Source: Halalkalibacillus sediminis
Lineage (GTDB): Bacteria > Bacillota > Bacilli > Bacillales > Alkalibacillaceae
Direction of reading: 5' to 3'
NCBI RefSeq assembly: GCF_002844535.1
Contig: NZ_PJNH01000002.1
Coordinates: 310,001-374,000 of the forward strand
DNA: 64,000 bases
Positions 33,971 to 43,097 of the stretch are shown here, in pieces. The position numbers and the translations under genes were made by a program. The notes under the pieces are model-generated. The model saw only the letters and a list, made by a program, of their open reading frames with translations. It was not told the origin of the DNA and did no database searches. Each line of letters begins with the position of its first letter. The first letter of the stretch is position 1.

Positions 33971-36550
33971 ATGAAGTGGGTAAAAGAGATGAAAAATGTT
34001 TTCTATCAAACAAAAAAGGAGAATCTCGTTAAACAGAACCAAAAGAGTTTTGAAGAAAATCATCTTATCATTCGGTCACTAGTACATAATTATAAAGATG
34101 CTGCTTGTTATTTTGACTATAAAGGTGATGTACTAATTTACAATACTAAAATATCTGAAATGATAGGTTTGAATTATGAAGATGGAGCTGTTCTTCAACA
34201 GATGTTTACACATTTGTACAAACACTTTGACCCTGAAGTATCTATGGATTGTTCACCTCAACTCGCTGAGGATATTATGACTCACCAAAACGGGAATTGT
34301 TTTCCGATTAACATTGTTCACACCCCCCTATTTTTTGATGGGAAAATGGTAGGGACGTTTTGTTCGGTTAGCCCTAAGATGGAAATTATTAATGAATCAG
34401 AAAATCCTAAAAATAATTTGAAGAGGGAATATCAAAATTACTTGAACAGACTTGGTGTTGCATTGTTTTCTGTTAATACTGCTGGGAAGTATATGGAATA
34501 TATCACAGATGCCATTGAAGATATCTATGAAATATCCAAGGACGAGGTAACAATTGACACGTGGCAAAGAATCACACATCCAGATGACTATGAAGAGGTT
34601 CAAATGCGTTTTTCCAAGCTCTTAAAGGGAGAGACTTTTACTCATAATTTTAGAATAATGACCTTAAATGGAAATTATAAATGGATAAAAGCAAAAGCGA
34701 TTGCTGTTAAAAGTGAAGAGGGCCAAGTAACAAGTGTCATCGGGACCATAGAAGACTATACGGAGATCATGGAGCTACAGAAAAAATTAGAAAGAAGAGC
34801 ATACACAGATGTATTAACTCAACTACCTAATAGATTCTCTGGACGAGAGTATATTAAGCACTTGATTGAGGATTATTCTGCAAAAAATAAAACCTTTGCT
34901 CTAATTCTTTTGAACTTAGATGGTTTTAATCGTGTGAATGAAGTCTTTGGTCATGATATTGGGGATGAGACTCTCAAACGAATTGCTAACAAAGTTAATA
35001 ATGCTATTAAAGATCGTGGTTATTTGTGTCGAGTTTCAGGGGACGAATACTTAGTGGTCATGCATGAACAGGTAAACATAAATGGATATTATCAGTCTGC
35101 AAAGGACCTACTGCAACAAATCGAAGAACCTCTAAATATTAATGACTACAATATTCACCTCACAGCTAGTATAGGTGTTAGTATTTTTCCTACAGATGGT
35201 GGTAATAATGAAACATTAACCAATAGAGCTAGTAAGGCATTAAGATGTGCTAAGCAACTTGGTATAGGGGAGGTACAATTGTTCTCATCATCCATGAACA
35301 TTGAAACGTTAAAATCCTTTCAAATAGAAAATGATTTAAGAAATGCAATAGAAAATAATGAATTTTATTTGGAGTATCAACCTATCATAGATGTTTACAC
35401 TCAAAAGGCTGTTGGGGCTGAAGCCTTGATCCGTTGGAAACATCCGGTGTGGGGTAAAATATCGCCGGGTGAATTCATACCAATAGCAGAAAATAGTCCT
35501 ATCATACAAGATATTAGTGAATTCGTTATTAAGGAAGTCTACAGACAGACAGCTGAATGGATGAAAGAAGGAGTCAAATTTAATCATATATCTTTTAATC
35601 TATCACCTAAAAACTTTTTAAAAAATAACCTTTTCAATATCATCAAAACAAATGTTGAGAAATATAATATTCCCCAGGACGTAATGAAAATTGAAATTAC
35701 CGAAGGGTTGTTATTAAGAGAAACAAATGTAGTTCGTGATCAGATAGAGAAATTAAAAGCTATAGGGGTTAATATTGCATTGGATGATTATGGTGTGGGT
35801 TACTCCTCAATCAACTATCTTAAACAATATCCAATTGATACTTTGAAAATAGACAAATCTTTTATTCGTCACATAGAAGAAGAAAGTGTGGATTCAGTAG
35901 TAGTTCAGTCTATCATCGACCTTGCTAAAGGTTTGGGTAGAAAGGTAGTAGCAGAAGGTGTTGAAAACCGTGTTCAATTCGATATGTTAAAGAAAATGCG
36001 ATGTGATTTTATTCAAGGTTACTTGTTTGGTAAACCAGTATCGGAAAATAAAATGAAAGAAATATTTAATTTGGAAAAGGTTCACCCAACAGTAACTAAC
36101 AATCAAGTATCTGTTGAACGGCGCAAATACTTTCGTGTAAATCTCCCTTACCCCTTAAGAGCTGAAATGACCATATTGTCTATAAATCAAAAGAAGGTAA
36201 CGTTAGGAGAAACAGAGACGCTAATACAAGATATTGGGTTAGGAGGTCTAAAGTTCATAAGCCATCTGCAACTCATGCCAGAGGCAGAAATTTTGTATGA
36301 GTTTAAAACCACTCTTTTAGAAAATCCTCTTACTTTACATGGGAAAGTGGTTTGGCGGGGCGAAAGAGCGCAAGAAATTTTTGAATATGGTGTTGAATTT
36401 TCTATAGATGAATATGAACGAGACCATTTAGCTACAATTTTGAATAAGCTAAGCACAAAGTTAAGAACTAATCCAGAATTCATCGATGATCAATTCATTA
36501 AGCAACAAGCAATTTCATATATTAGGAATCAGCATTTTAAAGATATGTAA
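33971..36550 (+). CDS. PAS-GGDEF-EAL-PilZ cyclic-di-GMP signalling protein
   Basis: About 859 residues with no membrane segment. Two PAS-like sensor domains occupy roughly 30-260 (YITDAIEDIYEIS, then GNYKWIKAKAIA). The GGDEF domain (about 275-440) has SGDEY in place of GGDEF, so the synthase may be inactive or altered. The EAL domain (about 455-700) looks intact: EALIRW, LDDYGVGYSS, KIDKSF, AEGVEN and GYLFGKP. The C-terminal PilZ domain starts with RRKYFRVNLP and has DIGLGGLKF, the cyclic-di-GMP-binding motifs. It is thus a likely phosphodiesterase with its own effector domain. ATG 33971 follows GAGGGAG; an earlier ATG at 33953 overlaps that site. Confidence 0.9.
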   Translation: MKWVKEMKNVFYQTKKENLVKQNQKSFEENHLIIRSLVHNYKDAACYFDYKGDVLIYNTKISEMIGLNYEDGAVLQQMFTHLYKHFDPEVSMDCSPQLAEDIMTHQNGNCFPINIVHTPLFFDGKMVGTFCSVSPKMEIINESENPKNNLKREYQNYLNRLGVALFSVNTAGKYMEYITDAIEDIYEISKDEVTIDTWQRITHPDDYEEVQMRFSKLLKGETFTHNFRIMTLNGNYKWIKAKAIAVKSEEGQVTSVIGTIEDYTEIMELQKKLERRAYTDVLTQLPNRFSGREYIKHLIEDYSAKNKTFALILLNLDGFNRVNEVFGHDIGDETLKRIANKVNNAIKDRGYLCRVSGDEYLVVMHEQVNINGYYQSAKDLLQQIEEPLNINDYNIHLTASIGVSIFPTDGGNNETLTNRASKALRCAKQLGIGEVQLFSSSMNIETLKSFQIENDLRNAIENNEFYLEYQPIIDVYTQKAVGAEALIRWKHPVWGKISPGEFIPIAENSPIIQDISEFVIKEVYRQTAEWMKEGVKFNHISFNLSPKNFLKNNLFNIIKTNVEKYNIPQDVMKIEITEGLLLRETNVVRDQIEKLKAIGVNIALDDYGVGYSSINYLKQYPIDTLKIDKSFIRHIEEESVDSVVVQSIIDLAKGLGRKVVAEGVENRVQFDMLKKMRCDFIQGYLFGKPVSENKMKEIFNLEKVHPTVTNNQVSVERRKYFRVNLPYPLRAEMTILSINQKKVTLGETETLIQDIGLGGLKFISHLQLMPEAEILYEFKTTLLENPLTLHGKVVWRGERAQEIFEYGVEFSIDEYERDHLATILNKLSTKLRTNPEFIDDQFIKQQAISYIRNQHFKDM

Positions 36551-36734
36551 AACTTATAGGTCTAAAGCGAACGAGGGTAGCTTTCGAGTTTATATAAGAA
36601 CTAATTTCACGAGATTAGTAATTTAATTTACTTTTTTATAAAAAGTGGCCCGATAAACAATGAAAGTAACACAATACATAATAATAAATTCCAAAAATTA
36701 GACCGAGTACATAGGAACAATGGCACAATCAACA

Positions 36735-36773
36735 CAAAAAAAAGCAAGGCTGTCGCATACTTTCGACAGCCTT
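36735..36773 (-). terminator. Terminator of the reverse-strand permease gene
   Basis: AAGGCTGTCG and CGACAGCCTT form a perfect 10-bp stem, and on the reverse strand it is followed by a run of U (the A-run at 36735-36743). It lies just past the permease stop. The rest of the 36551-36779 gap shows only a weak AAAGC/GCTTT hairpin after the signalling gene. Confidence 0.88.
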
Positions 36774-36779
36774 CCTAAG

Positions 36780-38138
36780 TTAAAGCACAAAATATAACCC
36801 AACGATAATCAAGTAAAAAATCATCCACAAAACCAGTGCATACAACCCATTCAACTTCAATCCGATCTTAACCGAATTGCTGTTTACTAAGCTTGCGATC
36901 ATGAGATTCGTCGCTGAGAATGGAGACGCCATGACAGTGACCATCCAACTGCTTAGTAAGCCGAGACTCAAGACTAAGTGATCGCCTTCGAATATCGGTG
37001 TAGAGCTTAATGTGATCGCCATCGCAGTAATGGTGATAATGGGATGGATACCCACAAATGATAGTGCATTGATGACGATCGCGAGAATTGGAATCAGCAC
37101 TAGTACGTGGGTGATTCCGCTCGCTTGCAACGAATAGATAATCCATTCGCTCGCGCCAGCGTTCAGGATCGCAACCCCGAAACAACCCGCCGCTATGAAT
37201 AGTGACAACTCATTCCCCATTTTAGGAAGTCTATTTTGAGTGTAGCCAAGAAGTTCTTTTCCAAAAGATTGAATCGATTGATAGAATAGTGACCAGCCCG
37301 TCGAGATGATGATTGCGATGACCGGTATGATTGTGATGACAGATAGGTCGACGTTGTACTCGATTGTCATCGTCACAGCCGTCATAGATACGATAATGAT
37401 GACTAGCTCTATGAGTTTCCGCTGAGCTTTTTTTATTGGGATTGCATCTGTCTGATTCTCCGTGATTTCAATCGGATGATTCAAACGCCCTTCCATCACA
37501 ACACCAAGCAATAACCCGATGATCGCCATCGAGATACCAAATGGAAACAACTGGATCCAGGTGACATCGAAATAAGATAATATGAGAGCGAGTGAAATGA
37601 AATACGGTGACCACATGAACGACAAGGAAAATCCTCTATTCATCGCTTTCAGACGCGTCTTTTCATAAGATTCTAAGGAAGGTGTGTTCGTCAATTGATA
37701 CATAATCGGAATGGTACCTAAGTTCACAACCGAACCAACACCCATCAGTGTCATTTTCAAATATAGATAGAGTTTTCGTGATGTCTTGATGTAGTGGTTG
37801 AAGATCGTTTCCATATAGTCTAAGTATTTTCCCGACTGGATCGGTAATGATAGAAGCGGTACGAAAATGAAGATGGCTAACAGTCCTACATTGGACCTTA
37901 AACCCTCACCAACCGCAGACCAGCTCCCGTTTTGGAAAAAGAGAATGGCTGATAATATCAACAAGGTGCTGATCAGAATTCTCGGGACCTTTCCGAGGTA
38001 TGGTACAAAAGATAATATCGTCGTCGCCGCAAACACACTGACCAAAACCGGCAGAAAAGGATGATCAACGAATTGCGACAATAAATATGTAAAGCCCATT
38101 AACAAGGTGGACAGTGGGCGAAAGATGACTGGTTTCAT
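36780..38138 (-). CDS. Large multi-spanning permease, ion-transporter-like
   Basis: The 452-residue protein has about twelve hydrophobic helices. Features such as SLSFMWSPYFISLAL and SPFSATNLMIASLV in symmetrical positions suggest the inverted-repeat layout of the ion transporter (IT) superfamily, but I cannot name the family. The start is ATG 38138. It lies upstream of and divergent from the aromatic degradation genes, so it could import an aromatic or organic acid substrate; the evidence is position only. Confidence 0.7.
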   Translation of the reverse strand: MKPVIFRPLSTLLMGFTYLLSQFVDHPFLPVLVSVFAATTILSFVPYLGKVPRILISTLLILSAILFFQNGSWSAVGEGLRSNVGLLAIFIFVPLLSLPIQSGKYLDYMETIFNHYIKTSRKLYLYLKMTLMGVGSVVNLGTIPIMYQLTNTPSLESYEKTRLKAMNRGFSLSFMWSPYFISLALILSYFDVTWIQLFPFGISMAIIGLLLGVVMEGRLNHPIEITENQTDAIPIKKAQRKLIELVIIIVSMTAVTMTIEYNVDLSVITIIPVIAIIISTGWSLFYQSIQSFGKELLGYTQNRLPKMGNELSLFIAAGCFGVAILNAGASEWIIYSLQASGITHVLVLIPILAIVINALSFVGIHPIITITAMAITLSSTPIFEGDHLVLSLGLLSSWMVTVMASPFSATNLMIASLVNSNSVKIGLKLNGLYALVLWMIFYLIIVGLYFVL

Positions 38139-38304
38139 ATGGGGTGACTCCTTCTAAGAAAATCGATATGACTATTATTATAGGGATTTGACTATGGAAT
38201 GTCACATAGTTGGAATATTTCTTTTCTATCATAATTGGTGGTTAAAAACGATATAGATTAGATATAAGTGCTATTTGTTTAAGAAGGTTCGACAATGACA
38301 AAGG

Positions 38305-38360
38305 TATGAAAAAATATGGCTTCGCTATTAGAACTAGGAGAAAAGCCAAGTCTTTCACAA
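38305..38360 (+). repeat. Dispersed stem-loop element, copy 1
   Basis: The sequence TATGGCTTCGCTATTAGAAC, followed by AAGCCAAGTCTTTCACA, recurs with small changes at 54980-55035. GGCTT/AAGCC and an outer TGAAAA/TTTTCA pair form a hairpin. It ends 16 bp before the flavin reductase start, so it lies in that gene's leader. Confidence 0.6.
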
Positions 38361-38376
38361 AAAGGTGGGATAGTTA

Positions 38377-38838
38377 ATGGATGCACGTGGTTTCAGAAAT
38401 TGTATGGGGCATTTTGCGACTGGTGTAACGGTGGTTACGTGTGAAACGGACGAAGGGAGACATGGATTTACTGTGAATTCGTTCACTTCGGTTTCACTGG
38501 ATCCTCCGTTGGTTTTGGTGTCTGTGGACCGGAATACAAAAGCTTATCAGAAGCTTCAAGATAATCATTTCATCGTAAATGTGTTGACTGCTGAACAAAA
38601 AGATACAGCGCTTCATTTTGCAGGTAAACCTCAAGAAGAATATCCATTTGAATGGGACAAGGGTGATTTAGGACCAAGGATCAAAGATTCTTTGGCTTAT
38701 ATTGAGTGTTCCCCATGGGCAACCTACGACGGTGGGGATCATGTTTTATTTATTGGTGAAGTAAAAAATTTCGAGTACAACTCTGGGGAACCGCTTGGCT
38801 ATTATTGTGGGAAGTTTTCTCAAGTGATCCCTGAATAG
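38377..38838 (+). CDS. hpaC: Flavin reductase (HpaC-like)
   Basis: The 153-residue flavin reductase-like domain has GHFATGVTVVTC at the N-terminus, then VNSFTSVSLDPPLVLVSV and GDHVLFIGEV, the FMN/FAD-binding segments of the HpaC/PheA2 class. It supplies reduced flavin to the HpaB-type monooxygenase encoded next. AAAGGTGGGA precedes ATG 38377. A terminator separates it from the monooxygenase gene, so the two are probably controlled separately. Confidence 0.9.
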   Translation: MDARGFRNCMGHFATGVTVVTCETDEGRHGFTVNSFTSVSLDPPLVLVSVDRNTKAYQKLQDNHFIVNVLTAEQKDTALHFAGKPQEEYPFEWDKGDLGPRIKDSLAYIECSPWATYDGGDHVLFIGEVKNFEYNSGEPLGYYCGKFSQVIPE

Positions 38839-38884
38839 AGCAATTGGATGTTTGATTTTAATTTAAAAGATAGATGTTACATGA

Positions 38885-38911
38885 GGGCGCATGATTGTGC
38901 GCTCTTTTTTT
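38885..38911 (+). terminator. Rho-independent terminator after the flavin reductase gene
   Basis: GGGCGCA pairs with TGCGCTC around TGATTG, followed by seven T. Confidence 0.85.
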
Positions 38912-38920
38912 ATGCTCAAC

Positions 38921-38946
38921 TAGAACTCTATGAGAATTCTATAGAA
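38921..38946 (+). promoter_or_regulatory. Palindromic operator candidate upstream of the monooxygenase gene
   Basis: A 21-bp near-palindrome starting TAGAAC and ending TTCTA pairs 8 of 10 positions. It overlaps the perfect 10-mer TTCTATAGAA at 38937-38946. It sits 111 bp before the start codon, in the only plausible promoter region. A substrate-responsive regulator could bind here; no regulator gene is nearby. Confidence 0.4.
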
Positions 38947-39056
38947 GGATAACTATGTTTGTAGTCTATTTTTTATATGGTGTACATACATATAAAACAT
39001 ACAGGGATGTAAGCAACTTCATCTTACTGGAACAGGAATTTGAAGGAGGAATAGGT

Positions 39057-40622
39057 TTGAGTAGAGCTAGGAATAAGAAACGACCGTTAACGGGTGAAGA
39101 GTATTTAGAGAGTTTAAAAGATGGACGAGAAATCTGGATTCATGGTGAAAAGGTGGACGACGTAACGACGCATCCAGCTTTCCGGAACTCTGCAAGATCG
39201 ATCGCACGTTTATACGATGCGTTACATGATGAAGAGACAAAGGGCATTTTGACACAAGAAACTGATACAGGAAATGGTGGATTCACTCAGCGGTATTTCC
39301 GCTATGCCACTAGTTCTGATGACTTGATCAAAGACCGCGATGCAATCGCAGAATGGGCAAAATTAACTTACGGACAAATGGGGCGCTCGCCTGATTACAA
39401 GGCAGCATTTTTAGCGACATTAGGTGCTGATCCTGATTACTACGCACCTTATGAAGATAACGCGAGATTCTGGTACAAGGAAGCGCAGGAAAAGAACTGG
39501 TTCTTCAACCATGCGATCATCAATCCGCCAGTTGACCGGAACAAACCGACAGAAGCGGTAGACGATATATTCGTGCGCGCGGTTGGTGAAACGGATGAAG
39601 GAGTCATCGTCAGTGGTGCGAAGATGGTTGCGACAGGCTCTGCGCTTACCAACTATAACTTCGTTGCACATTATGGTGCTGCTCCAATCACATCTGAGGA
39701 GATGGCGTTAGTGTTCGTCGCTCCAATGGACACGCCAGGGGTCAAGTTAGTTTCGAGACAATCCTACGAGATGAGCGCTGCAGTGATGGGAAGTCCGTTC
39801 GATTACCCATTAAGCAGTCGTTTTGATGAGAATGACGCAGTACTAGTTTTCGAAGAGGCCGTGATTCCTTGGGAAAATATTTTAATATATAAAGATATTG
39901 AAAAAGCGAATTCGTTCTTCCCTGAAAGTGGATTCTTGAATCGATTCACGTTCCACGGGGTGACTCGTTTGGCGGTCAAACTAGATTTTGTTTCGGGACT
40001 GTTGATGAAAGCAGTGAAAACGAACGGAACAGATCAATTCCGCGGTGTTCAGGCGAATGTTGGAGAAGTCTTGGCATGGAAGAATATGTTCTGGTCGCTC
40101 AGTGATTCGATGGCGATGAATCCTCATCCAGGAAAAAATGGTGTCATGTTGCCGAATCTAAATTATGGATTGGCCTACCGCGTATTTATGGCAGAAGGTT
40201 GGCCACGCGTCAAAGAGATTATTGAAAATGTCGTTGCTGGTAACTTGATTGTACAGCCGTCGAGTGCGCTTGATTTCAAGAATCCAGAATTGAGAGGAAC
40301 GATCGATAAGTTGTATCGCGGGTCGAATGATATCGAATCTTTAGAAAAGATCAAGCTGATCAAGCTGTTATGGGATGTCGTCGGCTCAGAATATGGTGGA
40401 AGACACGAACTGTATGAACGTAATTACTCAGGCAACCACGAAAATATCCGTTTGGAGAATGTGATTACGGAGGAAATGTCTGGTCAAGCGGAAGCGAATA
40501 TTCAGTTCGCAGAAGCATGTATGGCAGATTATGACTTGGATGGTTGGGTCAATGATACGTGGATCAACAACGATGATGTCAGCTTCTTTCAGATTTTTAA
40601 TAAAGAAAAAACGATTAAATAA
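39057..40622 (+). CDS. hpaB: HpaB-type flavin-dependent aromatic monooxygenase
   Basis: The 521-residue protein of the 4-hydroxyphenylacetate 3-monooxygenase/phenol hydroxylase class starts RPLTGEEYLESLKDGREIW, the family opening. It uses reduced FAD from the small reductase to ortho-hydroxylate a phenol. Acyl-CoA-dehydrogenase-like helices (LNYGLAYRVFMAEGWPRVKE) form the core. The frame runs back to 38955, but AAGGAGG lies eight bases before TTG 39057, and the earlier 34 residues are not family-like. With a catechol dioxygenase downstream, phenol to catechol is the likely step, as in PheA1 of Geobacillus. Confidence 0.88.
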   Translation: MSRARNKKRPLTGEEYLESLKDGREIWIHGEKVDDVTTHPAFRNSARSIARLYDALHDEETKGILTQETDTGNGGFTQRYFRYATSSDDLIKDRDAIAEWAKLTYGQMGRSPDYKAAFLATLGADPDYYAPYEDNARFWYKEAQEKNWFFNHAIINPPVDRNKPTEAVDDIFVRAVGETDEGVIVSGAKMVATGSALTNYNFVAHYGAAPITSEEMALVFVAPMDTPGVKLVSRQSYEMSAAVMGSPFDYPLSSRFDENDAVLVFEEAVIPWENILIYKDIEKANSFFPESGFLNRFTFHGVTRLAVKLDFVSGLLMKAVKTNGTDQFRGVQANVGEVLAWKNMFWSLSDSMAMNPHPGKNGVMLPNLNYGLAYRVFMAEGWPRVKEIIENVVAGNLIVQPSSALDFKNPELRGTIDKLYRGSNDIESLEKIKLIKLLWDVVGSEYGGRHELYERNYSGNHENIRLENVITEEMSGQAEANIQFAEACMADYDLDGWVNDTWINNDDVSFFQIFNKEKTIK

Positions 40623-40651
40623 AGATTAAACACGAATTTAGGAGGATGGTT

Positions 40652-41419
40652 ATGTCTGAAACAATTACGAAACAAAAGCGAGTAGCGGCAATTTTTGAAA
40701 GTTTTAATAAGCATTTAAAGAATTTTTTAGAGGAAACGAAACCAAATCACGAAGAGTACACAGAATTCGTGAAATGGGCTGATCGACTAGGAAAAACAGG
40801 TGAACTTCCATTATTCATGGATGTATTCATTGAAACACATGTCCTACGGTCGATGTACTCAGATAAGCCAGGTACAGAACCTTCTTTACTCGGGCCTTTC
40901 TATCTTGAGGATGCGCCTGTATTGGAGAAACCTTATAAACTGCCAATGCGTGACAATGAAAAAGGAGAAAAATTGATCTTCTCTGGTACTGTACGAAACA
41001 TCGATGGAGAACCTTTAGCCAACACGTTAGTCGATATGTGGCACGACGATGCTGATGGAGAATACTCGGCATTTGGTGCTGATGCGCCAGACTATAATCT
41101 ACGCGGAAGATTTTATACCGACGAAAATGGCTATTTCGAAGTAGAATCGATTGTTCCGATTCCTTATCAGATCCCAACCCAAGGGGCGACTGGGGAGTTT
41201 TTAGAAATCATGGGTCAGCATCCATATCGCCCAGCACATCTTCACATTATGTTCGAGCAAGAGGGCTACGAAACGTTGATTACTCAAGTATTTTTTGAAG
41301 GTGACGAATGGCTAGAGTCCGATGTGGCTGATGGAGTTCGATCTTCCTTACTGACGAAGTTACACGACAACGGAGATCATAAATCTGCTTCGCTCGATTT
41401 CGTCATGCGTAACAAGTAA
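40652..41419 (+). CDS. Intradiol ring-cleavage dioxygenase (catechol 1,2-dioxygenase type)
   Basis: The 255-residue non-heme Fe(III) enzyme cleaves a catechol between the hydroxyls. It has the N-terminal helical dimerisation part, then LLGPFYLEDAP and the core LVDMWHDDADGEYSAF with the first iron tyrosine, PIPYQIPT with the second, and RPAHLHIMF with two iron histidines. Hydroxyquinol 1,2-dioxygenase is close in sequence; the neighbouring cycloisomerase favours catechol and muconate. ATG 40652 has AGGAGG six bases upstream; an ATG six bases earlier overlaps that site. Confidence 0.88.
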   Translation: MSETITKQKRVAAIFESFNKHLKNFLEETKPNHEEYTEFVKWADRLGKTGELPLFMDVFIETHVLRSMYSDKPGTEPSLLGPFYLEDAPVLEKPYKLPMRDNEKGEKLIFSGTVRNIDGEPLANTLVDMWHDDADGEYSAFGADAPDYNLRGRFYTDENGYFEVESIVPIPYQIPTQGATGEFLEIMGQHPYRPAHLHIMFEQEGYETLITQVFFEGDEWLESDVADGVRSSLLTKLHDNGDHKSASLDFVMRNK

Positions 41420-41432
41420 TTAGTGAACCAAT

Positions 41433-41473
41433 AAAGGGGAGGTGGCTTAGCAATACAATAGCACCTTCCTTTT
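41433..41473 (+). terminator. Intercistronic stem-loop, possible attenuator
   Basis: AAAGGGGAGGTGGCT pairs with AGCACCTTCCTTTT, with one bulge and two wobbles, and a T-rich tract (ATTTATTT) follows. It lies between the dioxygenase and the cycloisomerase and may lower expression of downstream genes. Confidence 0.55.
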
Positions 41474-41494
41474 ATTTATTTAGGGGTGAAATAG

Positions 41495-42613
41495 ATGAAA
41501 AAGTATGTGATTCAGTCGCTCCAGACAGAAATTGTAGATGTACCGATCAAGCGTCCGCATCAGTTCTCGGTTACGAAAGTATCTTCGAAGAGTTTTGTGA
41601 TTTTGAAGATGGAGTTGAATGATGGTCTGATCGGAATCGGGGAAGGCACAACGCCGGGAATTTGGTGGAATGGTGAAAGTGTCGAAACGATGCAACTCGT
41701 GATCGATCAGTATCTATCACCTTTAATTACTGGAAAAGACCCTCGTGATATAGAAGCTATTCTTCAGTTGATGGACCGACATGTAAGAGGTAATTCCTTT
41801 GCCAAAGCGACTGTGGAAATGGCGTTATACGATTTAGTTGGAAAAATATATGACGTTCCTATCTATCAGTTGCTCGGGGGCAAGTGCAGGGAGGTTCTTC
41901 CGGTTCGCTGGGCATTAGCCTCAGGAAGTGTGGATGGAGATATTTCCGAAGCAGAAGGATTGGTGGAAAAAAATGAATACACGAATTTCAAAATAAAAGC
42001 TGGTAAAGAAGATCCGGCAGCGGACGCTGAACGGACAGTGGAAATTGCGAAAGGTTTAGCTGGAACGACTACAATCGGGGTCGATCCGAATGGTTCATGG
42101 AATCGTCTGGTTACAAAGCGTTGGATGGAAGAGTTCTGGGAATCCAACGTCGATTTCCTGGAACAGCCTTTGCCACCTGAAGATTATGAAGGTTTATCGC
42201 AACTGGTAGCGATGAAACGAGTGCCAGTGATGGTGGATGAAAGTCTGGGATCATTATCTGACGCGACGAGAATTATTCGAGAAGGGGCAGCAGATATTTT
42301 TTCCCTTAAAATTCATAAGCTCGGTGGACTTCGGAATACGAAAGCAGTTGCCAATATTGCCGAAGGAGCGGGAATTCCTTGTTTTGGCGGGACGTCCCTT
42401 GAGAGCTCGATTGGGACTGCTGCCTGTCTTCATGTTTATAGTACGGTGAAAAATTTGGATTATGGAACGGAACTGTTTGGGCCGGACTGGTTGGCAGATG
42501 ACCTCGTTATAAATCCATTGAAGTCGATGAATGGAGAGATGCAGGTGCCTGAGGGTCCCGGATTAGGTGTGGAACTGGATGAAGAAAAGGTTGAGAAATA
42601 CCGACGGAGGTGA
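41495..42613 (+). CDS. Muconate cycloisomerase (enolase superfamily)
   Basis: The 372-residue enolase-superfamily enzyme has the KxK base pair (FKIKAGK), the three metal ligands in GVDPNGSW, FLEQPL and VDESLG, and the second lysine in LKIHKLGG. This is the muconate-lactonising subgroup, converting cis,cis-muconate to muconolactone, although dipeptide epimerases share the motifs. The context (catechol dioxygenase before, CoA-transferase after) supports the muconate role. AGGGGTGA precedes ATG 41495. Confidence 0.85.
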   Translation: MKKYVIQSLQTEIVDVPIKRPHQFSVTKVSSKSFVILKMELNDGLIGIGEGTTPGIWWNGESVETMQLVIDQYLSPLITGKDPRDIEAILQLMDRHVRGNSFAKATVEMALYDLVGKIYDVPIYQLLGGKCREVLPVRWALASGSVDGDISEAEGLVEKNEYTNFKIKAGKEDPAADAERTVEIAKGLAGTTTIGVDPNGSWNRLVTKRWMEEFWESNVDFLEQPLPPEDYEGLSQLVAMKRVPVMVDESLGSLSDATRIIREGAADIFSLKIHKLGGLRNTKAVANIAEGAGIPCFGGTSLESSIGTAACLHVYSTVKNLDYGTELFGPDWLADDLVINPLKSMNGEMQVPEGPGLGVELDEEKVEKYRRR

Positions 42614-42618
42614 AAGGG

Positions 42619-43086
42619 ATGCAGCATATGGAGGCGCCAGAACTAAATTTTTTATTCGATATGGAGCTTGAAGTCGAAGCTCCTCATTTGCCAGGAAAGA
42701 CTCCTGTTGGGAATCGAAGAGTCATCAGAGTAAGTGGTGGATATTTTCAGGGAAAAGAATTGAAAGGGGAAGTCGTGCCTGGTGGAGATGACTGGATTAC
42801 CGTCCGTGAAGACGGCACGATTATACAGGATGTAAGGATTCTATTAAAAACCGATGATGGTGAGTTGATCATGATGACTTATCGCGGTATTCGAACAGGT
42901 CCTAAAGAAGTGTTGGAGCGGTTGGACCGAAATGAAAAGGTGGATTTAGACGAGTATTATTTCAGTACGCAACCGATCTTCGAGACAAGTTCTGAAAAAT
43001 ATTCGTGGCTGAATAATCGACTGTTTGTATCACGAGGCGTCCGGCTTGAAGGGAAAGTGAATTATTCAATCTATAGTGTGGGATAG
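42619..43086 (+). CDS. DUF3237 protein, candidate muconolactone isomerase substitute
   Basis: The 155-residue DUF3237 protein is a predicted beta-barrel, with conserved-looking segments GNRRVIRVSGGYFQG, VVPGGDDWITVREDG and MMTYRGIRTGP. The biochemical role of the family is not established to my knowledge. The gene overlaps the ribosome site region of the cycloisomerase end. GGAGGTG fits ATG 42619; the frame opens at GTG 42610. It sits exactly between the cycloisomerase and the hydrolase, where a muconolactone isomerase would act. A role in that isomerisation is inferred from position. Confidence 0.8.
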   Translation: MQHMEAPELNFLFDMELEVEAPHLPGKTPVGNRRVIRVSGGYFQGKELKGEVVPGGDDWITVREDGTIIQDVRILLKTDDGELIMMTYRGIRTGPKEVLERLDRNEKVDLDEYYFSTQPIFETSSEKYSWLNNRLFVSRGVRLEGKVNYSIYSVG

Positions 43087-43097
43087 AGGTGAAGCGG

